A stretch of 6,698 bases of DNA from positions 1-6,698 of the forward strand of contig MAXT01000183.1 of the NCBI GenBank assembly GCA_001751225.1, in the 5' to 3' direction. Each line of letters opens with the position of its first letter. The stretch's first letter is position 1. The stretch comes from Desulfuromonadales bacterium C00003107 (GTDB lineage Bacteria > Desulfobacterota > Desulfuromonadia > Desulfuromonadales > Syntrophotaleaceae). The position numbers were made by a program, and so were the translations under genes. Under the pieces are notes generated by a model, which was given only the letters and a program-made list of their open reading frames with translations, searched no databases and had not been told where the DNA came from. Shown here piece by piece: positions 1 to 5,328 of the stretch.

Positions 1-117
1 CTCTTCCATTCCCTGCACAAAAATCTGTTGATCGGGTGGGGTCAGCCACAGGGGCAAGACTCCCGCCGTGCAGCCAGTGAACAGAAATAGGAGAGAGAGA
101 CACAAAAATAGACGCAT
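1..117 (-). CDS. Lipoprotein, N-terminal part (cut by window edge)
   Basis: Only the first 39 codons are in the window; the 3' end lies beyond the left edge. The start ATG is at 117-115. The protein opens with Met-Arg, a hydrophobic stretch rich in Leu and Phe (about residues 3-13) and then LFTGC, a good lipobox with the acylated cysteine at residue 16. This predicts export, signal peptidase II cleavage and lipid anchoring to a membrane. The mature part begins TAGVLPLWLTPPDQQ and continues into a probable helix (QIFVQGMEE). Its start lies 2 nt after the stop of the GGDEF gene, and no strong ribosome binding site precedes it, so translation is probably coupled to that gene. By inference it could be a periplasmic partner of the GGDEF sensor, but the function cannot be read from this fragment. 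A helical-repeat (TPR-like) protein is possible but not shown. Confidence 0.75.
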   Translation of the reverse strand, partial: MRLFLCLSLLFLFTGCTAGVLPLWLTPPDQQIFVQGMEE

Positions 118-119
118 GA

Positions 120-1448
120 TCAACGTAGCTCACGGCGGTCGATGAGGTAGTTACTGCCGGGCAGTTTTTTCAGGTGTTCTTTCATCTTGGCGCATTCGCT
201 GCCGATGGATTCGGCGGAAGGGTTAGCTAAATTATTCGAACAGACGATGGCAACGGACATGGAAAGCAGGGGGAATTCCCGGTCAACTCCGTAACGGTCC
301 TGCCCTCTGAAGTAACCAACTTGCCGGTCCTGTTCGTTATACAGTTCGGGCACCAGAGCATCAAAGGCCTTGATCAGCTCAACCGCAATTGGTTCAGCGT
401 GATCGGGCGTGCTAAGCAGCACATAATCGTCGCCACCGACATGACCGATCAGATCCTGGGGCGTACCGTAGCGAGTGCCGATGTCCTTAACCATATCCCC
501 CACCAGAGAGATGATGTTGCTGCCGGCCTGGTAGCCGTAACGATCGTTATAGGCTTTGAAATAATCGAGATCGACATAGATATGGGCAAAGGGGTGGCCG
601 TCAGCAATGCGACCTTCCAATTCATTTTTGATCGTCACGTTACCGGGTAAACGAGTCAGGGGGTTGGCATCGAGGTGGAGTTCTTCCAGAACTCGAAGTT
701 TCTGCGCCATATCGGCAAAGTGCCGAGCCAGGTGACCAAATTCGTCGTGACTTTCCAGGGTAAGGGGGTAATCATAGCAACCTTCGGCGATGGCTTTTGT
801 AGCCTGAGTGAGCTGGCCGATGGCTCGATGGATCTTGAGAATTACCCCGACGGCCACCAAGGCGGCGAGGCTGATCCCGGCAAAGGCCAGAGCTAGGGTC
901 AGTCGATATCCACGGTGAATGTCTCCGGCATACAATCGTATCGTTTCATCCATTGCCCCTTCTCGGCGCTGCCGAAATTGTTCGAGATGCCTAAGCAATC
1001 TGTCGCGACCAGGCGACAGGGTCTGCACCGAGAGCTGCTCCGCCGCATCCCAATTCTGATTCGTCAGTAACAAAAAACCCTCGCGGCTGGCAGTAGCGAA
1101 TTTATTATAGCTCTTTTGCAACGGACTTAAATAGTCGTCTTGGGAGATGGCGACCATCTGCCGCCAGGTACGGGTGATATCCATCTGGCGACTGTCGAGC
1201 AACGGCAGCATGGACTCGTCCCGCAGTACCAGAATCTGTCTTTCCAGACGCTCCTGACCCAAAAGGCTGCGGGAAAGATCCCTCGATAGGGTGAAGGTAC
1301 GGAATTCAACGGATACCAATTGTTTCGAGTGGCCCATCAGGCTATTGAGAGACAGCAGTGCATAGACTATGGCTGCCAGGCAAAAACAAACAACCAGCAG
1401 ATACCCTAAAGCAATTTTTTGAGCAACGGTTAAGCGAATCAATTGCAT
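120..1448 (-). CDS. Membrane-bound HAMP-GGDEF protein with variant active site
   Basis: 442 residues. Transmembrane segment 1 spans about residues 12-33 and segment 2 about 183-204. They enclose a roughly 150-residue, probably helical periplasmic sensor region with no domain I recognise. A HAMP linker follows (about 205-257, with DEFGHLARHFADM at 235-247), then a GGDEF domain (about 261-440). Conserved there are the metal-binding Asp293 and Asn301 in VDLDYFKAYND. The signature is GGDDY (338-342), not GG(D/E)EF. The guanine-contacting Asp of PleD (D344) aligns with Ser310, and the I-site RxxD reads TPQD (329-332), so its Arg is missing. The domain opens with NPLTRLPGN, marking a divergent GGDEF subgroup. 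The family makes cyclic dinucleotides from NTPs at the inner membrane in response to a periplasmic signal; whether this member is active, and on which base, is open. The ATG start has AGAGG five bases upstream. The gene is followed after 2 nt by a lipoprotein gene. Confidence 0.9.
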   Translation of the reverse strand: MQLIRLTVAQKIALGYLLVVCFCLAAIVYALLSLNSLMGHSKQLVSVEFRTFTLSRDLSRSLLGQERLERQILVLRDESMLPLLDSRQMDITRTWRQMVAISQDDYLSPLQKSYNKFATASREGFLLLTNQNWDAAEQLSVQTLSPGRDRLLRHLEQFRQRREGAMDETIRLYAGDIHRGYRLTLALAFAGISLAALVAVGVILKIHRAIGQLTQATKAIAEGCYDYPLTLESHDEFGHLARHFADMAQKLRVLEELHLDANPLTRLPGNVTIKNELEGRIADGHPFAHIYVDLDYFKAYNDRYGYQAGSNIISLVGDMVKDIGTRYGTPQDLIGHVGGDDYVLLSTPDHAEPIAVELIKAFDALVPELYNEQDRQVGYFRGQDRYGVDREFPLLSMSVAIVCSNNLANPSAESIGSECAKMKEHLKKLPGSNYLIDRRELR

Positions 1449-1484
1449 TGGAACCTCTATTGCAAAACTAAATATAACAAGTAT

Positions 1485-1534
1485 ACATATTCTTCCAGGC
1501 TCGGGAAAACCAGAGACATATGGTACTTTGTCAA
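1485..1534 (-). promoter_or_regulatory. Weak promoter candidates for the GGDEF gene
   Basis: On the minus strand a perfect TTGACA lies at 1534-1529, but no good -10 box follows at 16-18 nt. Nearer the gene are TATACT and an extended -10-like TGTTATATT (about 30-40 nt before the start codon), neither with a convincing -35. One of these could start the GGDEF-lipoprotein transcript, but the combination is poor. Confidence 0.2.
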
Positions 1535-1615
1535 GGCATCGATCTGCTGCCCTTTGCCTTAATCAGAAATTAACTTTACTTAAAACCAGCTACAAAATAT
1601 GAACTGTCAAAAACA

Positions 1616-1644
1616 TTGACCACCAATGACTTCACTACTTTAAC
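1616..1644 (+). promoter_or_regulatory. Candidate sigma-70 promoter toward the small ORF
   Basis: TTGACC (1616-1621, five of six consensus bases) is followed by a 17-nt spacer and TTTAAC (1639-1644, four of six). A start near 1651 would give a leader of about 280 nt that contains the GC-rich inverted repeats at 1673-1723 before reaching the small plus-strand ORF. This was found by eye only. Confidence 0.35.
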
Positions 1645-1672
1645 ATGCAAGATTTGTGCGTCTCTTTTACAA

Positions 1673-1723
1673 AAGCCGGCTGCCTCATTCTGTGGGCCGG
1701 TTGCCGCCCAAAACTGCCCACAG
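1673..1723. repeat. GC-rich inverted repeats with competing stems
   Basis: CTGTGGGC (1690-1697) and GCCCACAG (1716-1723) form a perfect 8-bp inverted repeat around an 18-nt spacer that itself holds a CGG-TTG-CCG mini-hairpin. A second pairing, AA(G)CCGGC (1673-1680) with GCCGGTT (1696-1702), uses part of the same sequence, so the two stems exclude each other. Between divergent genes this could be a regulator operator on DNA or a switching RNA leader in either direction. No poly-T run directly follows in the plus direction. In the minus direction the CCGGC/GCCGG stem is followed by CTTTTG, so a weak terminator for minus-strand RNA is also possible. Confidence 0.45.
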
Positions 1724-1747
1724 TAAATATCATACTACATTATCTTG

Positions 1748-1762
1748 CCAGGTGAATCCTGG
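1748..1762. repeat. Small perfect hairpin CCAGG-5-CCTGG
   Basis: CCAGG (1748-1752) and CCTGG (1758-1762) pair perfectly around a 5-nt loop TGAAT. It lies 25 nt beyond the larger inverted repeat and would belong to the same leader RNA if the plus-strand promoter at 1616 is real. It is short enough to occur by chance. Confidence 0.3.
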
Positions 1763-1930
1763 AGACGAAATACCGAATCACATAAACACGATATGACATC
1801 CCCGGACCTCGCGCCCTTGAAGTTCGACGACGACACTGGGATTCCTAGAAAATTATAAAAATTTGCCGATTGATTTTATCCCGGGGTATTTTGAATAATC
1901 TGCAGAGACACTTGCGGGGATCATCCCGCC

Positions 1931-2131
1931 ATGCGGCAGGAGAATATTTTGGAAAAAGTTTTTGAATTTATCGACTATGGAGCAATTGTTACCTTTTATG
2001 ACCACGGCACTCATATCGTCGAAGTCTCGATGTTTCTTGACGAAAGGCGAACCCTTGAGCCCCAATCTATTGTGTTAACCCACGCCGAAGCCGAAGAGAA
2101 GATAGCTGCCTTGCGTGATAGCAATGCCTGA
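1931..2131 (+). CDS. Small protein of unknown function
   Basis: 66 residues from the ATG at 1931, or 60 from the TTG at 1949. The TTG is the more likely start, because AGGAG (1938-1942) lies six bases before it, whereas the ATG has only a distant GGGGA inside a possible hairpin (GCGGGG/TCCCGC, 1914-1929). No upstream start is possible: an in-frame stop lies at 1892-1894. The protein is soluble and acidic, with no signal or membrane segment. It has an alternating hydrophobic pattern (FEFIDYGAIVTFYDHG, then THIVEVSMFL) that suggests a short beta sheet, followed by a C-terminal helix (THAEAEEKIAALRDS). I recognise no family. It is the only plausible plus-strand gene here, divergent from the GGDEF gene and convergent with rnhB. 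Codon choice and residue patterning look coding, but the small size leaves doubt. Confidence 0.55.
   Translation: MRQENILEKVFEFIDYGAIVTFYDHGTHIVEVSMFLDERRTLEPQSIVLTHAEAEEKIAALRDSNA
1938..1942 (+). promoter_or_regulatory. Ribosome binding site favouring TTG start at 1949
   Basis: AGGAG six bases before the TTG at 1949 gives ideal Shine-Dalgarno spacing. It lies inside the first codons of the ATG-started reading of the small ORF, which argues that the shorter TTG-started protein is the one made. Confidence 0.45.
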
Positions 2132-2226
2132 GGCGACAAACAGCCAGAACCATCACTAAAGAATTATTGCATCAAGAAGGGGCCTTTTAAGAGCAATGGC
2201 AACGAAACGGAGTTCGGAAGAACGAT

Positions 2227-2259
2227 AAAAACCATTACAGCGCAGGATTTGATCCCGCT
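2227..2259 (-). terminator. Possible weak terminator after rnhB
   Basis: On the minus strand, AGCGGGAT-CAA-ATCCTGCGCT (2259-2239) can form an 8-bp stem with a 2-nt bulge, and a run of five T follows at 2231-2227. The 7-nt gap between stem and T-run makes it a poor intrinsic terminator. Its place just after the rnhB stop, between convergent genes, is where one is expected. The rest of the 2132-2270 gap shows nothing recognisable. Confidence 0.3.
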
Positions 2260-2270
2260 AGGCATTCAAA

Positions 2271-2924
2271 TCAAAGCCTTGAGCAAGACGACAAATGCTC
2301 CCTGACTCCACGAAAGGTAGCTCGATGAATGCGGCAGGGTCCGAGGTTGGCGATGGCTTGGCGGTGGGCAGCACTACCGTAACCCTTGTGACCCGCAAAA
2401 CCGTAACCGGGAAAACAACGGTCATAATGAACCATCAGCCGATCTCGCACCACCTTGGCGATTACTGAGGCGGCAGCAATGGACAGGGAACGGCTATCGC
2501 CTTTCTTCAGGGTCTGCTGGGGTAGCGCATGGGGTAGCGGCGTGATGCCGTCAATGAGCAGATAGTCGGGACCAAGGGGCAACCTGCTGACAGCCCGCAA
2601 CATGGCCTGCAAGGTGGCCTGCAAAATATTGATCTGATCGATCTCCGCCGGACTGGCAAGACCAATGCCCACCGCCAGGGCCTGCTCGCGAATCAGAGGG
2701 AAGAGCCGCTGCCGAGCCGCAGGTGAGAGTTTTTTTGAATCGGTCAGTCCCGGTAGCTCGAAGTGCTTCGGCAACACCACCGCAGCTGCCAATACTGGCC
2801 CGGCCAAGGGACCACGCCCGGCCTCGTCAATACCGGCCACAACCTTGTAGCCCTGACTCTGCAGGCGCCTTTCGAACTGCAGGGGGTGCTCCTCTGCCGA
2901 CGGAAATAGATCCAGGGTCACCAT
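2271..2924 (-). CDS. rnhB: Ribonuclease HII
   Basis: 217 residues from the ATG at 2924-2922; a TTG directly before it is also in frame, and neither has a strong Shine-Dalgarno. RNase HII cuts the RNA strand of RNA:DNA hybrids and single ribonucleotides left in DNA, using a divalent metal in the cytoplasm. The DEDD active site is visible (numbered from the ATG): Asp33-Glu34 in GIDEAGRG, Asp125 in LLIDG, and Asp161 in AKVVRD. TDSKKLS (about 61-67), the GDSRSLSIAAASVIAK stretch and a C-terminal GHKGYGS are typical of the family. The length is normal and the domain complete. It is the last gene of the ribosomal cluster but is separated from rplS by a strong terminator, so it probably depends on read-through or its own promoter. 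The gene converges with the small plus-strand ORF. Confidence 0.97.
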   Translation of the reverse strand: MVTLDLFPSAEEHPLQFERRLQSQGYKVVAGIDEAGRGPLAGPVLAAAVVLPKHFELPGLTDSKKLSPAARQRLFPLIREQALAVGIGLASPAEIDQINILQATLQAMLRAVSRLPLGPDYLLIDGITPLPHALPQQTLKKGDSRSLSIAAASVIAKVVRDRLMVHYDRCFPGYGFAGHKGYGSAAHRQAIANLGPCRIHRATFRGVREHLSSCSRL

Positions 2925-2940
2925 CAATCTTTCTACGCGA

Positions 2941-2990
2941 AGCGTTGAATGAACAGAAATAGCCCCACAACATCAGCGCCGAATGAACAG
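2941..2990. repeat. Two 16-nt direct repeats upstream of rnhB
   Basis: AGCGTTGAATGAACAG (2941-2956) and AGCGCCGAATGAACAG (2975-2990) match at 14 of 16 positions with a 34-bp period. On the minus strand they lie 17-66 bases upstream of the rnhB start. They could be paired regulator sites or a small duplication. Neither half is a palindrome. Confidence 0.45.
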
Positions 2991-3008
2991 GTCGCCACAA
3001 TCGGCAGG

Positions 3009-3017
3009 GCTATAGCA
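3009..3017 (-). promoter_or_regulatory. Possible extended -10 promoter for rnhB
   Basis: On the minus strand TGC precedes TATAGC (3014-3009), an extended -10-like element about 85 nt before the rnhB start, with no clear -35. It lies just downstream of the rplS terminator, where a separate rnhB promoter would be expected, and upstream of the direct repeats. Confidence 0.2.
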
Positions 3018-3056
3018 GGTCAAAATCCGGATATCTGTACAAGTAGCTGAAGAATA

Positions 3057-3088
3057 GAAAAGGCCCCGGCAGATGCCGAGGCCTTTTC
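3057..3088 (-). terminator. Intrinsic terminator after rplS
   Basis: A 13-bp stem joins AAAAGGCCTCGGC and GCCGGGGCCTTTT (minus-strand reading, 3087-3075 and 3070-3058) around a 4-nt ATCT loop, and is followed by more T-rich sequence (CTATTCTTC). The single non-Watson-Crick pair is G-U in minus-strand RNA but C-A in plus-strand RNA, so the element is built for the rplS transcript. It starts 17 nt after the rplS stop codon. Confidence 0.9.
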
Positions 3089-3104
3089 CAAAACAGTTAT
3101 CCGG

Positions 3105-3452
3105 TTATGCAGTACGCTTTTCCCGAATACGAGCAGCTTTACCCTGCAGCTTGCGCAAGTAGTAGAGCTTGGCCCGGCGCACGCGACCAACCATTAACAC
3201 TTCGATTTGGTTGACAATCGGCGAATGGAGGGGGAAAACACGCTCAACGCCCATACCGCCGGAAACCTTACGCACGGTAAAGGTTGAACCCAGGGCGCGG
3301 TTCATACGCTTGATGCAGACCCCCTGAAAAACCTGGATCCGCTGCTTGTCACCCTCGACAATCTTGACGTGAACCCGCAGGGTATCTCCAGCTTTAAAAG
3401 CCGGAATGTTCTTCTTCATCTGTTCCATTTCCAAACGATCAATAACGTTCAT
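3105..3452 (-). CDS. rplS: 50S ribosomal protein L19
   Basis: 115 residues, the normal length for bL19, a large-subunit protein near the 30S-50S interface. Family features seen in order are [20 protein letters not shown] (about 19-38), FQGVCI, the [15 protein letters not shown] stretch, [11 protein letters not shown], and a basic C-terminus with [12 protein letters not shown]. The ATG start has a perfect AGGAGG (3463-3458) five bases upstream. It follows the methyltransferase gene after 52 nt with independent translation signals, and a strong intrinsic terminator ends the transcript just after it. This is the classic rpsP-rimM-trmD-rplS arrangement with extra genes inserted. Confidence 0.99.
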   Translation of the reverse strand: MNVIDRLEMEQMKKNIPAFKAGDTLRVHVKIVEGDKQRIQVFQGVCIKRMNRALGSTFTVRKVSGGMGVERVFPLHSPIVNQIEVLMVGRVRRAKLYYLRKLQGKAARIREKRTA

Positions 3453-3504
3453 ATCTTCCTCCTCAGCGATGAGCTGTTGTGTTCAGGTTTTATCGTTTAG
3501 CGTT

Positions 3505-4062
3505 CTACCGCCCTAGCAGTCGATCGAGCATAATCGCAGCTGCCGAGCGCACAGGCAAATGATTGTAATTGTCACCGGCGCCATCAATTGGTTCCAGCAC
3601 CGTCCAACCCCGTTCAAAAAGTTCCGGCGCTAAGCCCCAACCGGTACCTAGTATCAGCAGCAGTGGCCGTTCGGCCAGCTTTTCCCGGCAACTTTTAAAA
3701 GAAATACCACCCTGACGTGCAGCGCCGGTCAGCACCGGCCATGGCTCTTCTCCGCTGACTTGCTGCCAGTCGGCCAGAGCATCCTCCAAACTAGCCGCCA
3801 CGGCAACCAACTTGAGAGCCTCTGCCCGTTTCGGATTGTAGCTGGCTCCATGCCCCTGTAGCCAATGCTGCAGGATGCGATCCACCAACTGCTGCTGCTC
3901 CACGAGAGGAGTTACCAAGTAAACCCTGTCAACCCCGTAGGTTCTCGAAGTGCGAGCCAGATCGTGTATATCGAGATTAGTCACTGCACTGGTAACTAAA
4001 TCGCCCCGCTTATCGACAACGGGGTGATGCACCAGTGCTACAGCAACGGCGGGCCGCTTCAT
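3505..4062 (-). CDS. SPOUT-type RNA methyltransferase (COG4752 / TM1570-like)
   Basis: 185 residues from the ATG at 4062, whose first bases overlap the trmD stop as ATGA (4-nt overlap); a longer reading from 4191 lies inside trmD and is not needed. It matches the COG4752 family of predicted SAM-dependent RNA methyltransferases with the alpha/beta knot fold. The N-terminus holds ALVHHPVVDKRGD (9-21), NLDIHDLARTSRTYGV (29-44) and VTPL (50-53). The C-terminal knot holds LILGTGWGL (136-144) and GAGDNYNHLP followed by VRSAAAIMLDRL (161-182). Fusion or adjacency to TrmD in deltaproteobacteria and some deep lineages suggests a role in tRNA methylation, but I know of no proven substrate. Stoichiometric translation with TrmD is likely from the overlap. 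Confidence 0.92.
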   Translation of the reverse strand: MKRPAVAVALVHHPVVDKRGDLVTSAVTNLDIHDLARTSRTYGVDRVYLVTPLVEQQQLVDRILQHWLQGHGASYNPKRAEALKLVAVAASLEDALADWQQVSGEEPWPVLTGAARQGGISFKSCREKLAERPLLLILGTGWGLAPELFERGWTVLEPIDGAGDNYNHLPVRSAAAIMLDRLLGR

Positions 4063-4802
4063 AAGCCACCGCCAGTCAGTTCCTCGCGGAGTTCCTCGAG
4101 CCAACGACGATCCTGCTTGCTCAATTCGGCCCCTTCCAGAAGATCGGGGCGGCGCTGGAGAGTCCGTCGTAGCTGCTCGCGACGACGCCAACTAGCAATA
4201 GCACCGTGATTGCCCGACAACAAAACCTCAGGCACCGCCATATCGCGATATAGTGCTGGGCGCGTGTAGTGAGGATGCTCTAGCAAACCGTCGGCGTGGG
4301 AATCGCTTACCGCACTGCCGCTGCTGCCAAGCACACCGGGCACCAATCTAGCGACGGCATCGATCATGACCATCGCCGCCAATTCACCGCCGGTCAGTAC
4401 AAAATCTCCCAGAGAGAATTCGTCATCAACCATGGTGCGAATCCGCTCATCGAAACCTTCGTAGCGGCCGCAAACAAAAATCAGACGTTCTTCCTTGGCC
4501 AACTGCTGAGCCTGCTGCTGCCGAAAGGGCACCCCCTGGGGGGTCATCAGCAACACTCGGGGACGAGGCCCACGGCTGCGGAGTTCGTCCAGCGCCCGGG
4601 CCACCGGTTCCGGCTTGAGTACCATGCCGTCGCCACCGCCATAGGGGGTGTCGTCGGTAACTTGGTGCCGGCCCTCGGCCCAATCTCGCAGATTATGGGC
4701 ACAGATGTCGATCAGCCCCTTGTCAACCGCCTTGCCGAGAATACTGTCGGCAAACGGCGACGTGGACATTGCTGGAAACAGGGTCAGTAATTCAAAGATC
4801 AT
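4059..4802 (-). CDS. trmD: tRNA (guanine-37-N1)-methyltransferase TrmD
   Basis: 247 residues, full length. TrmD transfers a methyl group from S-adenosylmethionine to N1 of G37, next to the anticodon, and so prevents +1 frameshifting. It acts as a homodimer with a trefoil knot. Visible motifs are DDTPYGGGDGMVLKPEP (50-66), MTPQG (86-90), CGRYEGFDER (111-120), SLGDFVLTGGE (130-140) and HPHYTRP (176-182). Catalytic residues equivalent to E. coli Arg154 and Asp169 are Arg152 and Asp167, with the same 15-residue spacing. VPEVLLSGNH (190-199) and PDLLEG complete the family pattern. The start overlaps the end of rimM by 11 nt with no good Shine-Dalgarno, implying coupled translation. Its stop overlaps the next methyltransferase gene by 4 nt. 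Confidence 0.99.
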   Translation of the reverse strand: MIFELLTLFPAMSTSPFADSILGKAVDKGLIDICAHNLRDWAEGRHQVTDDTPYGGGDGMVLKPEPVARALDELRSRGPRPRVLLMTPQGVPFRQQQAQQLAKEERLIFVCGRYEGFDERIRTMVDDEFSLGDFVLTGGELAAMVMIDAVARLVPGVLGSSGSAVSDSHADGLLEHPHYTRPALYRDMAVPEVLLSGNHGAIASWRRREQLRRTLQRRPDLLEGAELSKQDRRWLEELREELTGGGL

Positions 4803-5328
4803 CAGCTTTTGGCACCAGACCCTCGGGCAGGTCGAAAAGAATCATCCCGGCGGCCAAATCGATCTCGGTGATAAAATGCGCTACCGCCGGGATCATCACC
4901 TCGCCATAGCGACCGTTGATCACATAGATATCGTGAGCCGCGGTGGTAAAACGTTTTTCGAGGGTACCGAGTTCGCCATCCCGTTTATCAACAGCCCGCA
5001 ACCCGCGCAACTGATGCCAGTAGTAGGCACCCTGCGGAAGAGAGGGCAACCGTTTCAGGTCGACCAGCACCGCAGCACCAATCAGGCCCTGCACCGCTTC
5101 AACACTGTCGAGCCCGTCGAGTTTAACCACCAGATTGCCCCGAACCGAGCTACGGCGCAGAATCCGGCAAGCTAGTGGCGCACCACCGGTTGGCTGTAAA
5201 AAAAGCTCATCATGCTCCAGTAGCACCGAAAAATCAGGATCTTCACCGCGCAGTTTGACTTCACCGCGCAGACCTTGAGTACCGGTTACTACGCCTAGGC
5301 GGAGCAACTCCATAGAAGAATTCGTCAT
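4792..5328 (-). CDS. rimM: Ribosome maturation factor RimM
   Basis: 178 residues. RimM binds S19 and assists assembly of the 30S head, including maturation of 16S rRNA. The N-terminal barrel domain carries LGVVTGTQGLRGEVKL (about 11-26). The C-terminal PRC-barrel domain begins near YYWHQLRGL (about 102-110) and includes AHDIYVI, GEVMIPAV and FITEIDLAAGM before LPEGL. All are characteristic of the family. The ATG overlaps the khpA stop by one base (TAATG), with GGAG only two bases before it, so start-stop coupling is likely. An internal ATG at residue 6 is possible but has no better signal. The 3' end overlaps trmD by 11 nt. Confidence 0.97.
   Translation of the reverse strand: MTNSSMELLRLGVVTGTQGLRGEVKLRGEDPDFSVLLEHDELFLQPTGGAPLACRILRRSSVRGNLVVKLDGLDSVEAVQGLIGAAVLVDLKRLPSLPQGAYYWHQLRGLRAVDKRDGELGTLEKRFTTAAHDIYVINGRYGEVMIPAVAHFITEIDLAAGMILFDLPEGLVPKADDL

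Larger units (their letters stand above)
1449..1930. other. Gene-free divergent intergenic region
   Basis: About 480 nt without a credible reading frame, lying between the minus-strand GGDEF gene and the plus-strand small ORF. It looks more AT-rich than its neighbours except for a GC-rich core at about 1675-1723. Visible contents are candidate promoters on both strands, an 8-bp perfect inverted repeat, a competing stem, and a separate small hairpin, each listed on its own. I compared it by eye with the c-di-GMP/cGAMP (GEMM), cobalamin, SRP RNA and tmRNA signatures and recognised none. Confidence 0.7.

Noticed and set aside
1449..1930. c-di-GMP or cGAMP (GEMM) riboswitch ahead of the GGDEF gene
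   Set aside because: Such a switch would fit the gene, but neither strand shows the conserved GEMM core. A stray ACGCACA on the minus strand (complement of 1655-1661) lacks the following GGGCAAA-type segment.
1853..2065. Minus-strand reading frame of 70 codons opposite the small plus-strand ORF
   Set aside because: No ribosome binding site worth noting, low-complexity Lys/Asn/Phe content, and the plus-strand frame has better patterning and a good Shine-Dalgarno.
2239..2259. tRNA T-arm-like sequence on the minus strand (GCGGG, 7-nt loop ATCAAAT, CCTGC)
   Set aside because: The loop lacks the first T of the T-loop, no matching acceptor strand, anticodon or D arm is found upstream, and rnhB occupies the space. 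Treated as a possible weak terminator stem.
78..2962. 13-nt exact match TGAACAGAAATAG at 78-90 and 2950-2962
   Set aside because: One such match is expected by chance in a window this size, and one copy is lipoprotein signal-peptide coding sequence.
4063..4191. 43-residue N-terminal extension of the COG4752 methyltransferase
   Set aside because: It lies wholly inside trmD and is Ser/Arg/Gly-rich without structure. The family starts at the ATG overlapping the trmD stop.
4296..5175. Long plus-strand frames (164 and 175 codons) over trmD and rimM
   Set aside because: They are antisense shadows of strongly conserved genes and show no protein-like motifs.
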